Both the position numbers and the translations under genes were made by a program. From the NCBI RefSeq assembly GCF_013839525.1, contig NZ_JACDIS010000001.1:620001-684000 (forward strand): a stretch of DNA of 64,000 nt, written 5' to 3'. The notes under the pieces were generated by a model. It was not told where the DNA came from. It searched no databases and worked only from the letters and a program-made list of their open reading frames with translations. Positions 27,355 to 38,313 of this stretch are shown here, in pieces (position 1 is the stretch's first letter; each line of letters begins with the position of its first letter). This stretch comes from Chthonobacter rhizosphaerae (GTDB lineage Bacteria > Pseudomonadota > Alphaproteobacteria > Rhizobiales > Pleomorphomonadaceae).

Positions 27355-27851
27355 AGAGCCGGCCCGCCGCGACCCTCGCCCTGCTGCCGGCCCTTGCCGT
27401 CGCGGCGATTTCACCAGCTGCGGCAGACACTTGGACCGGAAGCCGCAATGCCCCGCTGCTTTCCCCGGACGGCCGCTGGAGCGCGCCGGTGCGGCTCGCC
27501 CCGCCCGGCGAATTGGGCGGCCGGACGGTCGCGACCGTGTCATGGCTGTTCGCCTACGACCCGCCGGCCGGCACTGTCGAGGCCGAGATCTGCGTCGGCG
27601 ACCGGTGCATGGTCGCGACCCGGCCGGAGGTCTACGACGACCGCTCCCTCGCCGGCGCCGCCGTCGCGCCGCTCGCCCTCCGCTTCCGCTGGTCCGCGCC
27701 GGGGTCGCGGACGGCTGTGCTCACCGGCGGGCCGGTTCGGGTGACCGTGACGACGGAGGGGCCTTGGCGCCGGACCGTCGGAAGCGCTCGGCAGAGCCGG
27801 GACGAGAGGCAAAGGTCACTCGCCGAGGAGCCTGACCGCGCCGGCCGGTGA
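27351..27851 (+). CDS. FlhE-like exported protein
   Basis: A 166-residue protein with a Sec signal peptide (ATLALLPALAVAAISPAAA-D). The mature part resembles the periplasmic flagellar protein FlhE: a W-containing opening strand (GSRNAPLLSPDGRWSAPVRL), SWLFAYDPPAGTVEAEICVG, a CxxxxC pair (C-VGDR-C) at the place of the FlhE disulfide, then LALRFRWSAPGS. A basic tail of about 25 residues follows. In enterobacteria FlhE is thought to prevent proton leakage through the flagellar export gate. The ATG at 27351 overlaps the Nudix stop (ATGA), so it is translated with an RNA-decay enzyme, not with flagellar genes. The assignment rests on remembered family patterns and needs a profile search. Confidence 0.6.
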   Translation: MKSRPAATLALLPALAVAAISPAAADTWTGSRNAPLLSPDGRWSAPVRLAPPGELGGRTVATVSWLFAYDPPAGTVEAEICVGDRCMVATRPEVYDDRSLAGAAVAPLALRFRWSAPGSRTAVLTGGPVRVTVTTEGPWRRTVGSARQSRDERQRSLAEEPDRAGR

Positions 27852-27914
27852 CGGCGAAACCTGTTCACCTCCAGAGACTTGTCGTCTCGGACCAGCTTTC
27901 CGGCGTGGTCAGAC

Positions 27915-27942
27915 GAAAAAGCCCCGGACCAGGTCCGGGGCT
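27915..27942 (-). terminator. Intrinsic terminator of the atp operon
   Basis: Read on the minus strand, AGCCCCGGAC (27942-27933) and GTCCGGGGCT (27929-27920) form a 10-bp stem with a 3-nt loop, followed by five T (27919-27915). It lies 25 bp past the atpC stop and could also stop the converging FlhE-like transcript. Confidence 0.9.
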
Positions 27943-27967
27943 CTGTCACGGGCGCCTGGCGATCGCC

Positions 27968-28369
27968 TCAGGCGGCCTGCAGGGCCGATGCGACGTCGCG
28001 CAGCTGGGCGAGCTTCTGCTCGGCGCGGGTACGGGCGTCCGGCGTCTTGGCGTCCGCCACGTCCTCCTCGGCGTCCCGGATCTCGGCCGCGATCTGGTCG
28101 GGCTTCAACTCGGCAACCGGGATGGCGGTCTCGGCGAGAACCGTGAGGCCGGCGGGGGAGACGTCGGCGAAACCGCCGCGCACGAAGATGCGCGTGGTCT
28201 CGGAGCCGGTCCGGACGGCCACGATGCCGGCGCGGAGGGTCGACAGGAAGGGGGAATGGTTGGCGAGCACGCCGAAATCGCCGTCCACGCCCGGCAGGTC
28301 CACCTGATCCACCTCGGTGGAGAGGACCAGCCGCTCGGGGCTCACCAGTTCGAACTTGAAGGTCGCCAT
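27968..28369 (-). CDS. atpC: F1F0 ATP synthase epsilon subunit
   Basis: A 133-residue epsilon subunit starting MATFKFELVSPERLVLSTEV. The N-terminal beta sandwich (1-85) has DLPGVDGDFGVLANHSPFLS and the C-terminal helical hairpin (90-130) is Ala/Glu-rich. The subunit sits on the central stalk and modulates ATP hydrolysis. The ATG at 28367-28369 is preceded by GGGAG with 8-bp spacing; an upstream ATG adds only three residues. It is the last gene of the operon, separated from atpD by a 109-bp gap containing a perfect hairpin. Confidence 0.96.
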   Translation of the reverse strand: MATFKFELVSPERLVLSTEVDQVDLPGVDGDFGVLANHSPFLSTLRAGIVAVRTGSETTRIFVRGGFADVSPAGLTVLAETAIPVAELKPDQIAAEIRDAEEDVADAKTPDARTRAEQKLAQLRDVASALQAA

Positions 28370-28449
28370 TGCGGACACTCCCGGGAGCTTGGGTCAAGAA
28401 AAGCGGGCGGCAAGCCGCCGCCCGCCCGCATCGGCGCGGAACCGAAGGC

Positions 28450-28473
28450 CGGTCCGCCGCGCGGCGGACCGGT
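28450..28473 (-). other. Perfect 24-bp palindrome in the atpD-atpC spacer
   Basis: CCGGTCCGCCGC followed by its exact reverse complement spans 28450-28473 and would form a GC-only stem in the transcript. The arm GGTCCGCCGCGC also occurs in the atpA-atpG spacer at 30873. It is not followed by T residues and lies inside the operon, so a role in mRNA processing or stability is more likely than termination. Confidence 0.7.
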
Positions 28474-28478
28474 GCGCG

Positions 28479-29927
<1,449 letters not shown>

Positions 29928-29949
29928 TCAAGTCGCTTGTATTCTGCGG

Positions 29950-30822
29950 TCAGAGCGCTTCGGCGCCCGAGATGATTTCGATGAGTTCCTTGGTGATCAT
30001 CGCCTGGCGCGAGCGGTTGTACTGCAGCGACAGCTTGTTGATCATGTCGCCGGCGTTGCGCGTCGCGTTGTCCATGGCGGACATGCGCGCGCCCTGCTCG
30101 GAGGCGGCGTTCTCCAGGAGCGCCGTGAAGATCTGCACCGCGATCGCGCGCGGCAGCAGCTCCTCCAGGATTTCGGTCTCGCCCGGCTCGTAGTCGTAGA
30201 GCGCGCCGCCGGTGCTGGCGGCCGTCTCGACCTCGAAGGGGACGATCTGCTTGGCGGTCGGGATCTGGGCGATCACCGAGCGGAAGCGGGAATAGAACAG
30301 GGTGCAGACGTCGAACTGGTTTGTCTCGAACAGCTCCAGCACCTTCTGCTGGATGCCGGCGGCGACCGAGAAGTCGAGCGTCTTCAGCCCGCGCAGCTCG
30401 ATGCGCTCGATGATCCGGCCGCCGTGGTCGCGACGAAGCGCGTCGGCGCCCTTCTTGCCCACGGTGATGATCTTCACCTCCTTGCCCTCGGCGAGGAGAC
30501 GGTTGATGTGCTCGCGGGCGAGGCGGACGATCTGGCTGTTGAAGCCGCCGCACAGGCCGCGCTCGGCGGTGCAGACCACCAGGAGGTGGACCTGGGTGCG
30601 GCCGGTGCCGGCCATCAGGCGCGGCGCGTCGTCCCGGCCCACGGCGCCGGCCGCAAGGTTGCCGAGCACGTCGGCCATGCGGGTCGCGAACGGACGGGCT
30701 GCCTCGGCGGCTTCCTGGGCGCGGCGCAGCTTGGCCGCGGCGACCATCTGCATCGCCTTGGTGATCTTCTGCGTCGCCTTCACGGAGGCGATGCGGTTCT
30801 TCAGATCCTTCAAGCTCGGCAT
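29950..30822 (-). CDS. atpG: F1F0 ATP synthase gamma subunit
   Basis: A 290-residue central rotor subunit. N-terminal [20 protein letters not shown] and C-terminal [20 protein letters not shown] helices form the coiled-coil shaft, and the Rossmann-like middle has [20 protein letters not shown]. It couples ring rotation to the beta subunits. Located between atpA and atpD. The 88-bp atpA-atpG spacer holds a 12-bp hairpin. Confidence 0.99.
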   Translation of the reverse strand: MPSLKDLKNRIASVKATQKITKAMQMVAAAKLRRAQEAAEAARPFATRMADVLGNLAAGAVGRDDAPRLMAGTGRTQVHLLVVCTAERGLCGGFNSQIVRLAREHINRLLAEGKEVKIITVGKKGADALRRDHGGRIIERIELRGLKTLDFSVAAGIQQKVLELFETNQFDVCTLFYSRFRSVIAQIPTAKQIVPFEVETAASTGGALYDYEPGETEILEELLPRAIAVQIFTALLENAASEQGARMSAMDNATRNAGDMINKLSLQYNRSRQAMITKELIEIISGAEAL

Positions 30823-30872
30823 GTCGGCTCCTGCCCCGATCCGTCGGAGGCGGCACGATGTCGGCGTCAGAG

Positions 30873-30903
30873 GGTCCGCCGCGCGTCGTCGGCGCGGCGG
30901 ACC
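30873..30903 (-). other. 12-bp hairpin in the atpA-atpG spacer
   Basis: GGTCCGCCGCGC (30873-30884) is perfectly complementary to GCGCGGCGGACC (30892-30903), loop GTCGTCG. Its arm is identical to part of the palindrome between atpD and atpC. No T-tract; likely an intra-operon RNA element. Confidence 0.7.
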
Positions 30904-30910
30904 GTTCGGG

Positions 30911-32440
30911 TCAGGCGAAGGTCTTGGCGAACGCCGAGATGGCGTCCTTCAGCTTCGCCTTCAGGTCGTCGGTGATCTGCTTCTCGGCCCAGATGCCGTC
31001 GAGGATCCCCGGGTGCTTGTCGCGCAGGAAGCGCAGCAGCCCTTCCTCGAAGGCGCGCACCTTGCCGACCGGCAGCGGGTCCAGGTAGCCGTTCACGCCG
31101 GCGAAGATGACGGCGACCTGCTCCTGGGTCTTCAGCGGCGAGAACTGCGGCTGCTTCAGGAGCTCCACAAGGCGGGCGCCGCGGTTGAGAAGCTTCTGGG
31201 TCGACGCGTCGAGGTCCGAGCCGAACTGGGCGAAGGCGGCCATCTCGCGATACTGGGCGAGCTCGCCCTTGATGGTGCCGGCCACCTGCTTCATCGCCTT
31301 GATCTGGGCGGCGGAGCCGACGCGCGACACCGAGAGGCCCACGTTCACCGCCGGACGGACGCCCTGGTAGAACAGGTTGGTCTCCAGGAAGATCTGGCCG
31401 TCGGTGATGGAGATGACGTTGGTCGGGATGTAGGCCGACACATCGTTCGCCTGGGTCTCGATGACCGGGAGAGCGGTCAGCGAGCCGAGGCCGTTCTCCT
31501 TGTTGAGCTTGGCGGCGCGCTCCAGAAGGCGGGAATGCAGGTAGAACACGTCGCCCGGATAGGCCTCGCGGCCCGGCGGACGGCGCAGCAGCAGCGACAT
31601 CTGGCGATAGGCGACGGCCTGCTTGGAGAGGTCGTCGTAGGCGATCAGGGCGTGCATGCCGTTGTCGCGGAAGAACTCGCCCATGGCGCAGCCGGTGAAC
31701 GGCGCCAGGAACTGCATCGGGGCCGCGTCGGAGGCGGTGGCCGCCACGACGATCGAGTACGGCAGCGCCCCGGAGTCCTCGAGCTTCTTCACGAACTGGG
31801 CGACGGTGGAGCGCTTCTGGCCGATGGCCACGTAGACGCAGTAGAGCTTGATGCTCTCGTCCGCGCCCTCGTTCAGCGGCTTCTGGTTCAGGAAGGTGTC
31901 GAGGATGATGGCGGTCTTGCCGGTCTGGCGGTCGCCGATCACCAGCTCGCGCTGGCCGCGGCCGATCGGGATCATGGCGTCGATCGCCTTGATGCCCGTG
32001 GACATCGGCTCGTGCACGGACTTGCGCGGGATGATGCCCGGCGCCTTCACGTCCACGCGGCGGCGCTCGACGTACTCGATCGGGCCCTTGCCGTCGATGG
32101 GGTTGCCGAGGGCGTCGACCACGCGGCCGAGCAGGCCCTTGCCGACCGGCACGTCCACGATGGCGCCGGTGCGCTTGACCGTGTCGCCTTCCTTGATGTC
32201 GCGGTCGGCGCCGAAGATCACGACGCCGACGTTGTCGGTCTCCAGGTTGAGCGCCATGCCCCGGATGCCGCCCGGGAACTCGACCATCTCGCCCGCCTGG
32301 ACGTTGTCGAGCCCGTAGACGCGGGCGATGCCGTCACCGACGGACAGAACCTGGCCGACCTCGGAGACTTCGGCCTCTTGGCCGAAGTTCTTGATCTGCT
32401 CCTTGAGGATTGCGGAAATTTCCGCGGCGCGGATATCCAT
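30911..32440 (-). CDS. atpA: F1F0 ATP synthase alpha subunit
   Basis: A 509-residue non-catalytic nucleotide-binding subunit. [19 protein letters not shown] is the conserved start, [10 protein letters not shown] the Walker A motif, and [17 protein letters not shown] contains the arginine-finger region. It forms the alpha3beta3 hexamer. The ATG (32438-32440) overlaps the atpH stop by one base (TGATG), indicating coupled translation. Confidence 0.99.
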   Translation of the reverse strand: MDIRAAEISAILKEQIKNFGQEAEVSEVGQVLSVGDGIARVYGLDNVQAGEMVEFPGGIRGMALNLETDNVGVVIFGADRDIKEGDTVKRTGAIVDVPVGKGLLGRVVDALGNPIDGKGPIEYVERRRVDVKAPGIIPRKSVHEPMSTGIKAIDAMIPIGRGQRELVIGDRQTGKTAIILDTFLNQKPLNEGADESIKLYCVYVAIGQKRSTVAQFVKKLEDSGALPYSIVVAATASDAAPMQFLAPFTGCAMGEFFRDNGMHALIAYDDLSKQAVAYRQMSLLLRRPPGREAYPGDVFYLHSRLLERAAKLNKENGLGSLTALPVIETQANDVSAYIPTNVISITDGQIFLETNLFYQGVRPAVNVGLSVSRVGSAAQIKAMKQVAGTIKGELAQYREMAAFAQFGSDLDASTQKLLNRGARLVELLKQPQFSPLKTQEQVAVIFAGVNGYLDPLPVGKVRAFEEGLLRFLRDKHPGILDGIWAEKQITDDLKAKLKDAISAFAKTFA

Positions 32441-33000
32441 CAGCCGACCTCTTTCAGTGCGATCTTGAGCTGGTTGAGCTTGGTCTTGAGCGAGGTGTCG
32501 ATCATGCGGCTGCCAAGCTTCACGACGAGGCCGCCGATGAGCGACGGATCGACGCTCGTGTTGAGGAGTACGGCCTTGCCGGTGATCTCACCGAGCGCGG
32601 CCTTCAGGTCGGCCGTCTGGCCGTCCGAGAGCGGTTCGGCCGACACCACGGTCGCGGTCCGCTCGCCCCGGTGGGCGGCGAGGAGCGCGCGGTAGGCCTT
32701 GAAGATGTCCATGACGACGAAGAGGCGCCGGTTGCGGGCCGCGAGCTTGACGATGTTGCTCACGTAGCCGCCGATCCCGGCCCGGTCGAGCACGGCGGTG
32801 ACCGCCTTCAGCTGGTCGTCGGCGGAAAAGACCGGCGAGCGGACGAGGCGGACGAGGTCCGGGCTGCCGGCCATCAGCGCTTCGAAACGGGCGATGTCCG
32901 CCGCCACGGTGTCGAGGCTGCCGCCGTCCCGGGCGAGTTCGAAAAGGGCGAGGGCGTACCGTTCCGCCACCCCTGATGTCGTAGACGCCGTTTCGCTCAC
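32440..33000 (-). CDS. atpH: F1F0 ATP synthase delta subunit
   Basis: A 186-residue delta (OSCP-type) subunit linking F1 to the peripheral stalk. The sequence has [19 protein letters not shown], an N-terminal helical bundle to about 110, and the C-terminal signature [18 protein letters not shown]. The start is a GTG at 32998-33000, preceded by AGGGGGA with about 10-bp spacing; the frame stays open far upstream through the antisense of other genes, which is not coding. It is the first gene of atpHAGDC. The F0 genes (a, b, c) are absent, as is usual in alphaproteobacteria. Confidence 0.97.
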   Translation of the reverse strand: MSETASTTSGVAERYALALFELARDGGSLDTVAADIARFEALMAGSPDLVRLVRSPVFSADDQLKAVTAVLDRAGIGGYVSNIVKLAARNRRLFVVMDIFKAYRALLAAHRGERTATVVSAEPLSDGQTADLKAALGEITGKAVLLNTSVDPSLIGGLVVKLGSRMIDTSLKTKLNQLKIALKEVG

Positions 33001-33125
33001 GGAAGCTCGATCCCCCTCATGCGCCTCTGGCCGATCGCCGATGTGACGGCAAAGCCCTGAAACGACTTGCGAATTTAGGTGGATAAGTGGGGGATCCACG
33101 TGCACCCCCACCCGGAAGTCGGCCC

Positions 33126-33154
33126 CATCTAGCACATGGGTCTTGGTTCCGCAA
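33126..33154 (-). promoter_or_regulatory. Candidate promoter of the atp operon
   Basis: Read on the minus strand, TTGCGG (33154-33149) and TAGATG (33131-33126) are separated by 17 bp, within the 284-bp priA-atpH spacer. Transcription would start about 120 nt before the atpH GTG. The match is moderate and untested. Confidence 0.35.
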
Positions 33155-33284
33155 CTGATCCGCCGGAATCTGAAAATGGCTGATTTCCGCGGTTTTGCCG
33201 GGCTTCGATCCGCGCCGGTCGGCGGCTCGGCCGAAAGGCTGACGGAAATCGCGTCCTGGATCGTTTTAGTCGCATCCGGCAGGG

Positions 33285-35525
33285 TCAAAGGAAGCTCTGA
33301 GGGTCGATGTCGACGAGCACGTCGATGCCTCCGGTGGCCTTCGGTGCGGCACTCAGCCACGCACGCATGTAGGCGGAGAGGTCCACGTCCCGGCGCGGCG
33401 CGTGGGCGAGCAGCCGGAAGCGATGACGGCCGCGCACCATGGAGAGCGGCGCGTCGGCGGGGCCGAGCACCTCCACGCCCGGATCGGAGGGCGCCGCGCG
33501 CGCGAGCGCCCGGGCGTGATCCTCGGCCCTCTCCCGGTCCGGGCCGGACACGACCACGGCCGCGAGGCGGCCGAACGGCGGCATGCCGGCGATCTGCCGC
33601 TCCTCCAGCTCGGTGGCGTAGAAGCGCTCCGGGTCGCCCGACACGAGCGCGCGGATCACCGGGCTCTCCGGCGCGTAGGTCTGCAGGATGCCGAGGCCCG
33701 TGCCGGCGACGCGGCCGGCGCGGCCGGTCACCTGGGCGAGGAGCTGGAACGTGCGCTCCGCCGCCCGCGGGTCGCCCTGGGAGAGGCCGAGGTCCGCGTC
33801 CACCACGCCGACGAGGGTGAGGCGCGGGAAGGTGTGGCCCTTGGCGACCAGCTGGGTACCGATCACCACGTCGCACTCGCCCTTGGCGACCGCCTCCAGC
33901 TCCGCCCGGAGACGCTGGATGCCGCCGGCCATGTCGGAGGAGAGCACGATCGCCCGCCGGTCGGGCAGGACTTCCTGCACCTCCTCGGCGATGCGCTCCA
34001 CCCCCGGCCCGCAGGCGACGAGGCTGTCGAGCGCGCCGCATTTCGGGCAGGCCTCCGGCCGCGGCTCCATGTGGCCGCAGTGATGGCAGGTGAGCCGGCC
34101 GCGGAAGCGGTGCTCCACCAGCCAGGCCGAGCAGTTGGGGCACTGGAAGCGGTGCCCGCACGAGCGGCAGAGGGTGAGCGGCGCGTAGCCGCGCCGGTTG
34201 AGGAAGAGCAGCGCCTGTTCGCCGCGCTCGGTGGTGCGGCGGACCGCCTCCAGGAGGCCGGGCGCCAGGAAGCGGCCCCGGGGCGGGCCGGCCTTGCGCA
34301 TGTCGATGGCCGCCACCTCCGGCAGAGCCTGGCCGGTGGCCCGCGCCGGCAGGACGAGGTGGGCGTAGCGGCCCCGGTCGGCGTTGACGCGGGTTTCCAG
34401 GGACGGCGTCGCGGAGGCGAGCACCACGGGCGCGTTCTCCATCCGGCCGCGCACCACCGCCATGTCGCGGGCGTGATAGGTGGCCCATTCCTCCTGCTTG
34501 TAGGCGGGGTCGTGCTCCTCGTCGACCACGATGAGGCCGAGTTCGCGGAACGGCAGGAAGAGCGCCGAGCGCGCCCCGACCACCACGCGGACGCGCCCCT
34601 CCGCGACCCCGCGCCAGGCGCGGGCGCGCGCCTTCGGGCCGACGTCCGAGTGCCATTCGGCCGGCAGGGCCCCGAAGCGCTCGGCGAAGCGCTGCAGGAA
34701 GGCCTTGGTGAGGGCGATCTCCGGCACCAGGATCAGCGCCTGCCGGCCCTGCCGCACGGTCTCGGCTACGGCCTCCAGGTAGACCTCCGTCTTGCCGGAC
34801 CCGGTGACGCCGTCGAGGAGCGTCACGTTCGCCCCCTCGCCGACCCGCTCTCTCAGAGAGGTGGCGGCGCGCGCCTGGTCGGCGGTCAGCCTGGCGGGCG
34901 CGAAATCGGCCTCCGGCGCCCGGATCGGCGGGCCGGCCGGCAGCTCCACGTCCACGAGCGTTCCGGCTGCCAGGAGGCCGTCGACGACCGAGATCGACAC
35001 GCCGGCCGTGGCGGCGAGGCCGGTGCGCGTCCAGGCCATGCCGTCGTTCTCGTCCATCAGCTGGAGCACCCGGTGCCGCGCCGGCGTCATGCGGTCGGGC
35101 GCGGCGCCGGCGCGGGCGACGCCCCGCAGCGGCGCTTCCGGCTCCAGCGCCTCCGGCGCGCGCAGCACCATGCGCATCACCATGCCGCGCGGCGTCAGCG
35201 TGTACCGGGCCACCCAGTCCACGAAGTCCAGGAGCTCCTCCCTCAGCGGCGGCGCGTCGAACACCGTCTCGATGGAGCGGAGCCGGTTGGACGTGGCCGT
35301 GAGGGTCGGCTCCTCGGCGGTGACGACCCCGAGCACCTGACGCGGCCCCAGCGGCACCCGGACGATGGACCCGGGGCGCACGTCCGCACCCGCCGGCACC
35401 TTGTAGGTGTAGCTGTCGTCGAGGGCGACCGGCGTCAGCACCTGGACCACCCGCTCGCGGGCGGGCGCGTCGGCGGGCGGGTCGAACAGGTCGTCGAGAA
35501 GGGTCGGATCGTCGCGTCTGGTCAT
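33285..35525 (-). CDS. priA: Primosomal protein N' (replication restart helicase PriA)
   Basis: A 746-residue superfamily 2 DNA helicase that reloads the replisome at collapsed forks. The N-terminal DNA-binding domain has the [20 protein letters not shown] strand. Walker A is [13 protein letters not shown] and the DEAH-type box is [12 protein letters not shown]. Two zinc sites lie in [13 protein letters not shown] and [17 protein letters not shown], followed by [13 protein letters not shown] and GRAGRVAG. The ATG at 35523-35525 gives [15 protein letters not shown], a common alphaproteobacterial opening. It is upstream of atpH on the same strand and divergent from pdxY. Confidence 0.97.
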   Translation of the reverse strand: MTRRDDPTLLDDLFDPPADAPARERVVQVLTPVALDDSYTYKVPAGADVRPGSIVRVPLGPRQVLGVVTAEEPTLTATSNRLRSIETVFDAPPLREELLDFVDWVARYTLTPRGMVMRMVLRAPEALEPEAPLRGVARAGAAPDRMTPARHRVLQLMDENDGMAWTRTGLAATAGVSISVVDGLLAAGTLVDVELPAGPPIRAPEADFAPARLTADQARAATSLRERVGEGANVTLLDGVTGSGKTEVYLEAVAETVRQGRQALILVPEIALTKAFLQRFAERFGALPAEWHSDVGPKARARAWRGVAEGRVRVVVGARSALFLPFRELGLIVVDEEHDPAYKQEEWATYHARDMAVVRGRMENAPVVLASATPSLETRVNADRGRYAHLVLPARATGQALPEVAAIDMRKAGPPRGRFLAPGLLEAVRRTTERGEQALLFLNRRGYAPLTLCRSCGHRFQCPNCSAWLVEHRFRGRLTCHHCGHMEPRPEACPKCGALDSLVACGPGVERIAEEVQEVLPDRRAIVLSSDMAGGIQRLRAELEAVAKGECDVVIGTQLVAKGHTFPRLTLVGVVDADLGLSQGDPRAAERTFQLLAQVTGRAGRVAGTGLGILQTYAPESPVIRALVSGDPERFYATELEERQIAGMPPFGRLAAVVVSGPDRERAEDHARALARAAPSDPGVEVLGPADAPLSMVRGRHRFRLLAHAPRRDVDLSAYMRAWLSAAPKATGGIDVLVDIDPQSFL

Positions 35526-35676
35526 CGCTTCACAACATTCGGGCTGCCGCGGCCCGTGGCTTACGATATGGGAAGGAAGTCGCCGCCACCCTAGACCGGT
35601 TGCGCCGCTGCCGCGAGGGCCGAGCCCGCGGGCCGGCGCGGCCGCCCGGAAGGCCGGCGCAGTCGAAGGGTCCGTC

Positions 35677-36558
35677 ATGTCGCTTCCCGCCGTCCTGGTC
35701 GTCTCCTCCCACGTGGTCCGCGGGTCCGTGGGCGCCCGCGCCGCCTTCGTGCTGGAACGGCTCGGCCACCGGGTCTGGTCGCTGCCGACCGTGATCCTGC
35801 CCTGGCACCCCGGCCACGGCCGGGCGCACCGGGTGCCTCTGCCGGCCGCCGACTTCGAGGCGCTCGGCGCCGACCTCGCCCGCGCGCCCTGGCTCGGCGA
35901 GATCGGCGCCGTCGTCTCCGGCTACCTGGGCGATCCGGCCCAGGCGGACACGGTGGCCCGTCTCGTCGCCGCCGTCCGGGAGCGCAACCCTCGGGCGCTC
36001 TACGTCTGCGACCCCATTCTCGGCGACGACGGCGGGCTCTACGTGCGCGAGGAGGTGGCCATCGCCCAGCGCGACGTGCTCCTGCCGATCGCCGACGTGG
36101 CGACGCCGAACCGGTTCGAACTCTCCTGGCTCGCGGGGCTTCCGGCGGAGACCCTCGGCGAGGTGGCGACGGCCGCCCGCGGCCTCGCGCCGCCCACGGT
36201 GGTGGTCACGTCCGCCCCCGCCATGATGCGCGGCAAGATCGCGACCGCCCTGGTGACGGCGACCGACATGGTGGTGGCCGAGACCCAGCGGATCGAGGGC
36301 GCGCCGTCCGGCACCGGCGACCTCTTCGGCGCGCTTCTCGTCTCCCGCCTCCTGGAGGGCCGGCCCGGCGAGCAGGCCCTCGCGGCGGCGGCGGCCGGCA
36401 CCGTCGATCTCATCGCCCGCAGCGTGAAGGCCGGGTCGGACGAGTTGGACCTCACGGTCAACCAGGACAGCCTCGTCCGCCCGCTTTCCCTGGTCGACCT
36501 CCGCCGTTGGGCGCCGCCGGCCCGCCCCCGCGCGCCGAAGGCGGGTCCGGCCCCGTGA
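35677..36558 (+). CDS. pdxY: Pyridoxal kinase-like protein
   Basis: A 293-residue ribokinase-fold enzyme phosphorylating pyridoxal. The start PAVLVVSSHVVRGSVGARAA is the substrate segment, YVCDPILGDDGGLYV and ATPNRFELSWLAG are conserved blocks, and GTGDLFGALL holds the catalytic Asp. About 15 residues of Pro/Arg-rich tail follow the domain. Its stop overlaps the GTG of the DUF429 gene (GTGA). PdxK versus PdxY cannot be fully separated by eye. Confidence 0.92.
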   Translation: MSLPAVLVVSSHVVRGSVGARAAFVLERLGHRVWSLPTVILPWHPGHGRAHRVPLPAADFEALGADLARAPWLGEIGAVVSGYLGDPAQADTVARLVAAVRERNPRALYVCDPILGDDGGLYVREEVAIAQRDVLLPIADVATPNRFELSWLAGLPAETLGEVATAARGLAPPTVVVTSAPAMMRGKIATALVTATDMVVAETQRIEGAPSGTGDLFGALLVSRLLEGRPGEQALAAAAAGTVDLIARSVKAGSDELDLTVNQDSLVRPLSLVDLRRWAPPARPRAPKAGPAP

Positions 36559-37283
36559 CCCGGGTCGCCGGCGTGGACGGCTGCCCGGGCGGCTGGATCG
36601 CCTGGCTGATGGACCCGGCCGACCCGGCGGGCGCCGAGATCCGCGTGATGCCGCGCCTCTGCGCGCTTCTCGGTGACGCCGGCGCGCCGGCCGTCGTGGC
36701 GGTGGACATGCCGATCGGCCTGCCGGACAGGGTCGGCATCGGCGGCCGGCCGGCGGAGCGGGCCGTCCGCGGCTTCCTCGGCGCGCGCCAGTCGAGCGTC
36801 TTCTCCGTGCCGTCCCGGTCGGCGGTCTACGCCGCCGACTATGCCGAGGCCTGCGCGGCCGCGCTCGCCACCTCCGATCCGCCCCGGAAGATCTCCAAGC
36901 AGGCGTTCCACCTCTTCCCGAAGATCCGCGAGATCGACGCACTTCTCGCCGGCGACCCCACCTTGCGGACCCGCGTGTTCGAGGCCCATCCGGAGGTCGC
37001 CTTCGCGGTCCTCAACGGCGGCCGCGCGATGGCGCTGCCGAAGAAGGTGAAGGGCGCCGTCCATCCGCCCGGTCTCGACGAGCGGCGCGCGCTGCTGGCG
37101 GCCCTCGGCCTGCCGGCCGCCCTTCTCGCCGGCCGCCCGCCGCGGGGCGCCGCGGCGGACGACCTGCTCGACGCCGCCGTCTGCGCCCTCGTGGCGGCCC
37201 GGATCGCCAAGGGCGTCGCCGTGCCGCATCCGGCCGAGGAGGTGCGCGACGCCGTCGGGCTGCGTGTGGCGATCTGGGCCTGA
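36555..37283 (+). CDS. DUF429 family protein (predicted RNase H-like nuclease)
   Basis: A 242-residue protein of the DUF429/COG4923 family. VAGVDGCPGGWIAWL is the first acidic strand with the RNase H-like Asp, AVVAVDMPIGLPD the second, ISKQAFHLFPKIREID and VFEAHPEVAFAVLNG the middle blocks, and AADDLLDAAVCALVAARI the C-terminal Asp-bearing helix. Nuclease activity is predicted from fold only. The GTG at 36555 overlaps the pdxY stop and starts exactly at the conserved strand. The hairpin at 37291 probably ends the unit. Confidence 0.88.
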   Translation: MTRVAGVDGCPGGWIAWLMDPADPAGAEIRVMPRLCALLGDAGAPAVVAVDMPIGLPDRVGIGGRPAERAVRGFLGARQSSVFSVPSRSAVYAADYAEACAAALATSDPPRKISKQAFHLFPKIREIDALLAGDPTLRTRVFEAHPEVAFAVLNGGRAMALPKKVKGAVHPPGLDERRALLAALGLPAALLAGRPPRGAAADDLLDAAVCALVAARIAKGVAVPHPAEEVRDAVGLRVAIWA

Positions 37284-37290
37284 CCCGGAC

Positions 37291-37332
37291 GGGAACCGGC
37301 GGTCCGCGCCGCCGTTCATCCGGCCGGTTCCC
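37291..37332 (+). terminator. Hairpin after the DUF429 gene
   Basis: GGGAACCGGC (37291-37300) pairs with GCCGGTTCCC (37323-37332) through 10 bp, enclosing a further GC-rich fold. It begins 8 bp after the stop codon; no T-tract, so a Rho-assisted or stabilising role is possible. Confidence 0.5.
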
Positions 37333-37452
37333 CCGAAGGGATCATCTGCCGTCGTGGCGCACAGGCTTGTGCGACGCGGCGCGAGGGACTAGTGAACGGC
37401 CAGTCCCCCGTCGGTTCCCTCCCCGTATCGCACCCGTTCCGAAGGACCGCCG

Positions 37453-38160
37453 ATGTCGACCGAAAGCAGCCTCCAGCCGACCCGCCCGCCTCTTCCGGAC
37501 GCCTTTCCGGACCGCCTGGTGACCGGCTACCAGTCCTTCCGAACCGGCCGCTACCCCACCGAGGAGGAGCGCTACCGCCGTCTGGGCGACCTCGGCCAGA
37601 AGCCGGAGATCATGGTGATCGGCTGCTGCGACAGCCGCGTGTCGCCGGAGGTCATCTTCGACACCGGTCCGGGCGAGATCTTCGTCGTCCGCAACGTCGC
37701 CAACTTGGTGCCGCCCTATACGCCCGACGGCGAACTGCACGGCACCTCCGCCGCCCTGGAGTTCGCCGTGGTGGCCCTCAAGGTGCGGCACATCGTCGTG
37801 ATGGGCCACGGCCGTTGCGGCGGCATCCACGCGGCGCTCGCGGAGGGCGGCGATCCGCTCACCCCCGGCGACTTCATCGGCAAGTGGATGTCCCTGATGG
37901 ACGAGCCGGCGAACCGGGTGCGCTGCGACCACACCATCCCGCAGGAGCGCAAGCAGCGCGCCCTGGAGCACGAGGCCGTGCGCGTGTCGGTGCGCAACCT
38001 GATGACCTTCCCGTGCGTCCAGACCCGCACCGCCAAGGGCTCGCTCCGGCTCCACGGCGCCTGGTTCGACGTCTCCGAAGGCGCGCTCCACGTTCTGGAC
38101 CCGGCCACCGGCGCGTTCCGGGTGGTGGACGACGAGGACAGCCCCTTCCGTTGCGCCTGA
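37453..38160 (+). CDS. Beta-class carbonic anhydrase
   Basis: A 235-residue enzyme interconverting CO2 and bicarbonate. The zinc ligands are C59 (GCCDSRVSPE), H119 and C122 (GHGRCGGI), with the D60-R62 dyad intact. The SLRLHGAWFDVSEGAL strand is typical of the C-terminus. Intracellular, no signal peptide. AAGGA lies before the ATG at 37453. It precedes leuB, separated by a hairpin (38166-38198), a pairing common in Hyphomicrobiales. Confidence 0.96.
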   Translation: MSTESSLQPTRPPLPDAFPDRLVTGYQSFRTGRYPTEEERYRRLGDLGQKPEIMVIGCCDSRVSPEVIFDTGPGEIFVVRNVANLVPPYTPDGELHGTSAALEFAVVALKVRHIVVMGHGRCGGIHAALAEGGDPLTPGDFIGKWMSLMDEPANRVRCDHTIPQERKQRALEHEAVRVSVRNLMTFPCVQTRTAKGSLRLHGAWFDVSEGALHVLDPATGAFRVVDDEDSPFRCA

Positions 38161-38165
38161 CCGGC

Positions 38166-38198
38166 GGGACGGGAGCGAACGCAAACGCTCCCGGTCCC
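38166..38198 (+). terminator. Hairpin after the carbonic anhydrase gene
   Basis: GGGAC-GGGAGCG (38166-38177) pairs with CGCTCCC-GGTCCC (38186-38198) with one bulged base and an 8-nt loop. It sits 5 bp past the stop; the T-run is missing. Confidence 0.5.
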
Positions 38199-38313
38199 CC
38201 AGCGCCGCGGCCGGCGGGCCTTCTCCGCAGCCGCTTGATCGCGGCCGCCGGCTTCTGTACTTGGGCTGGAATACCCGAGCGCGCGCTCGCTTCTGCCCCG
38301 AGGATCACGACCC

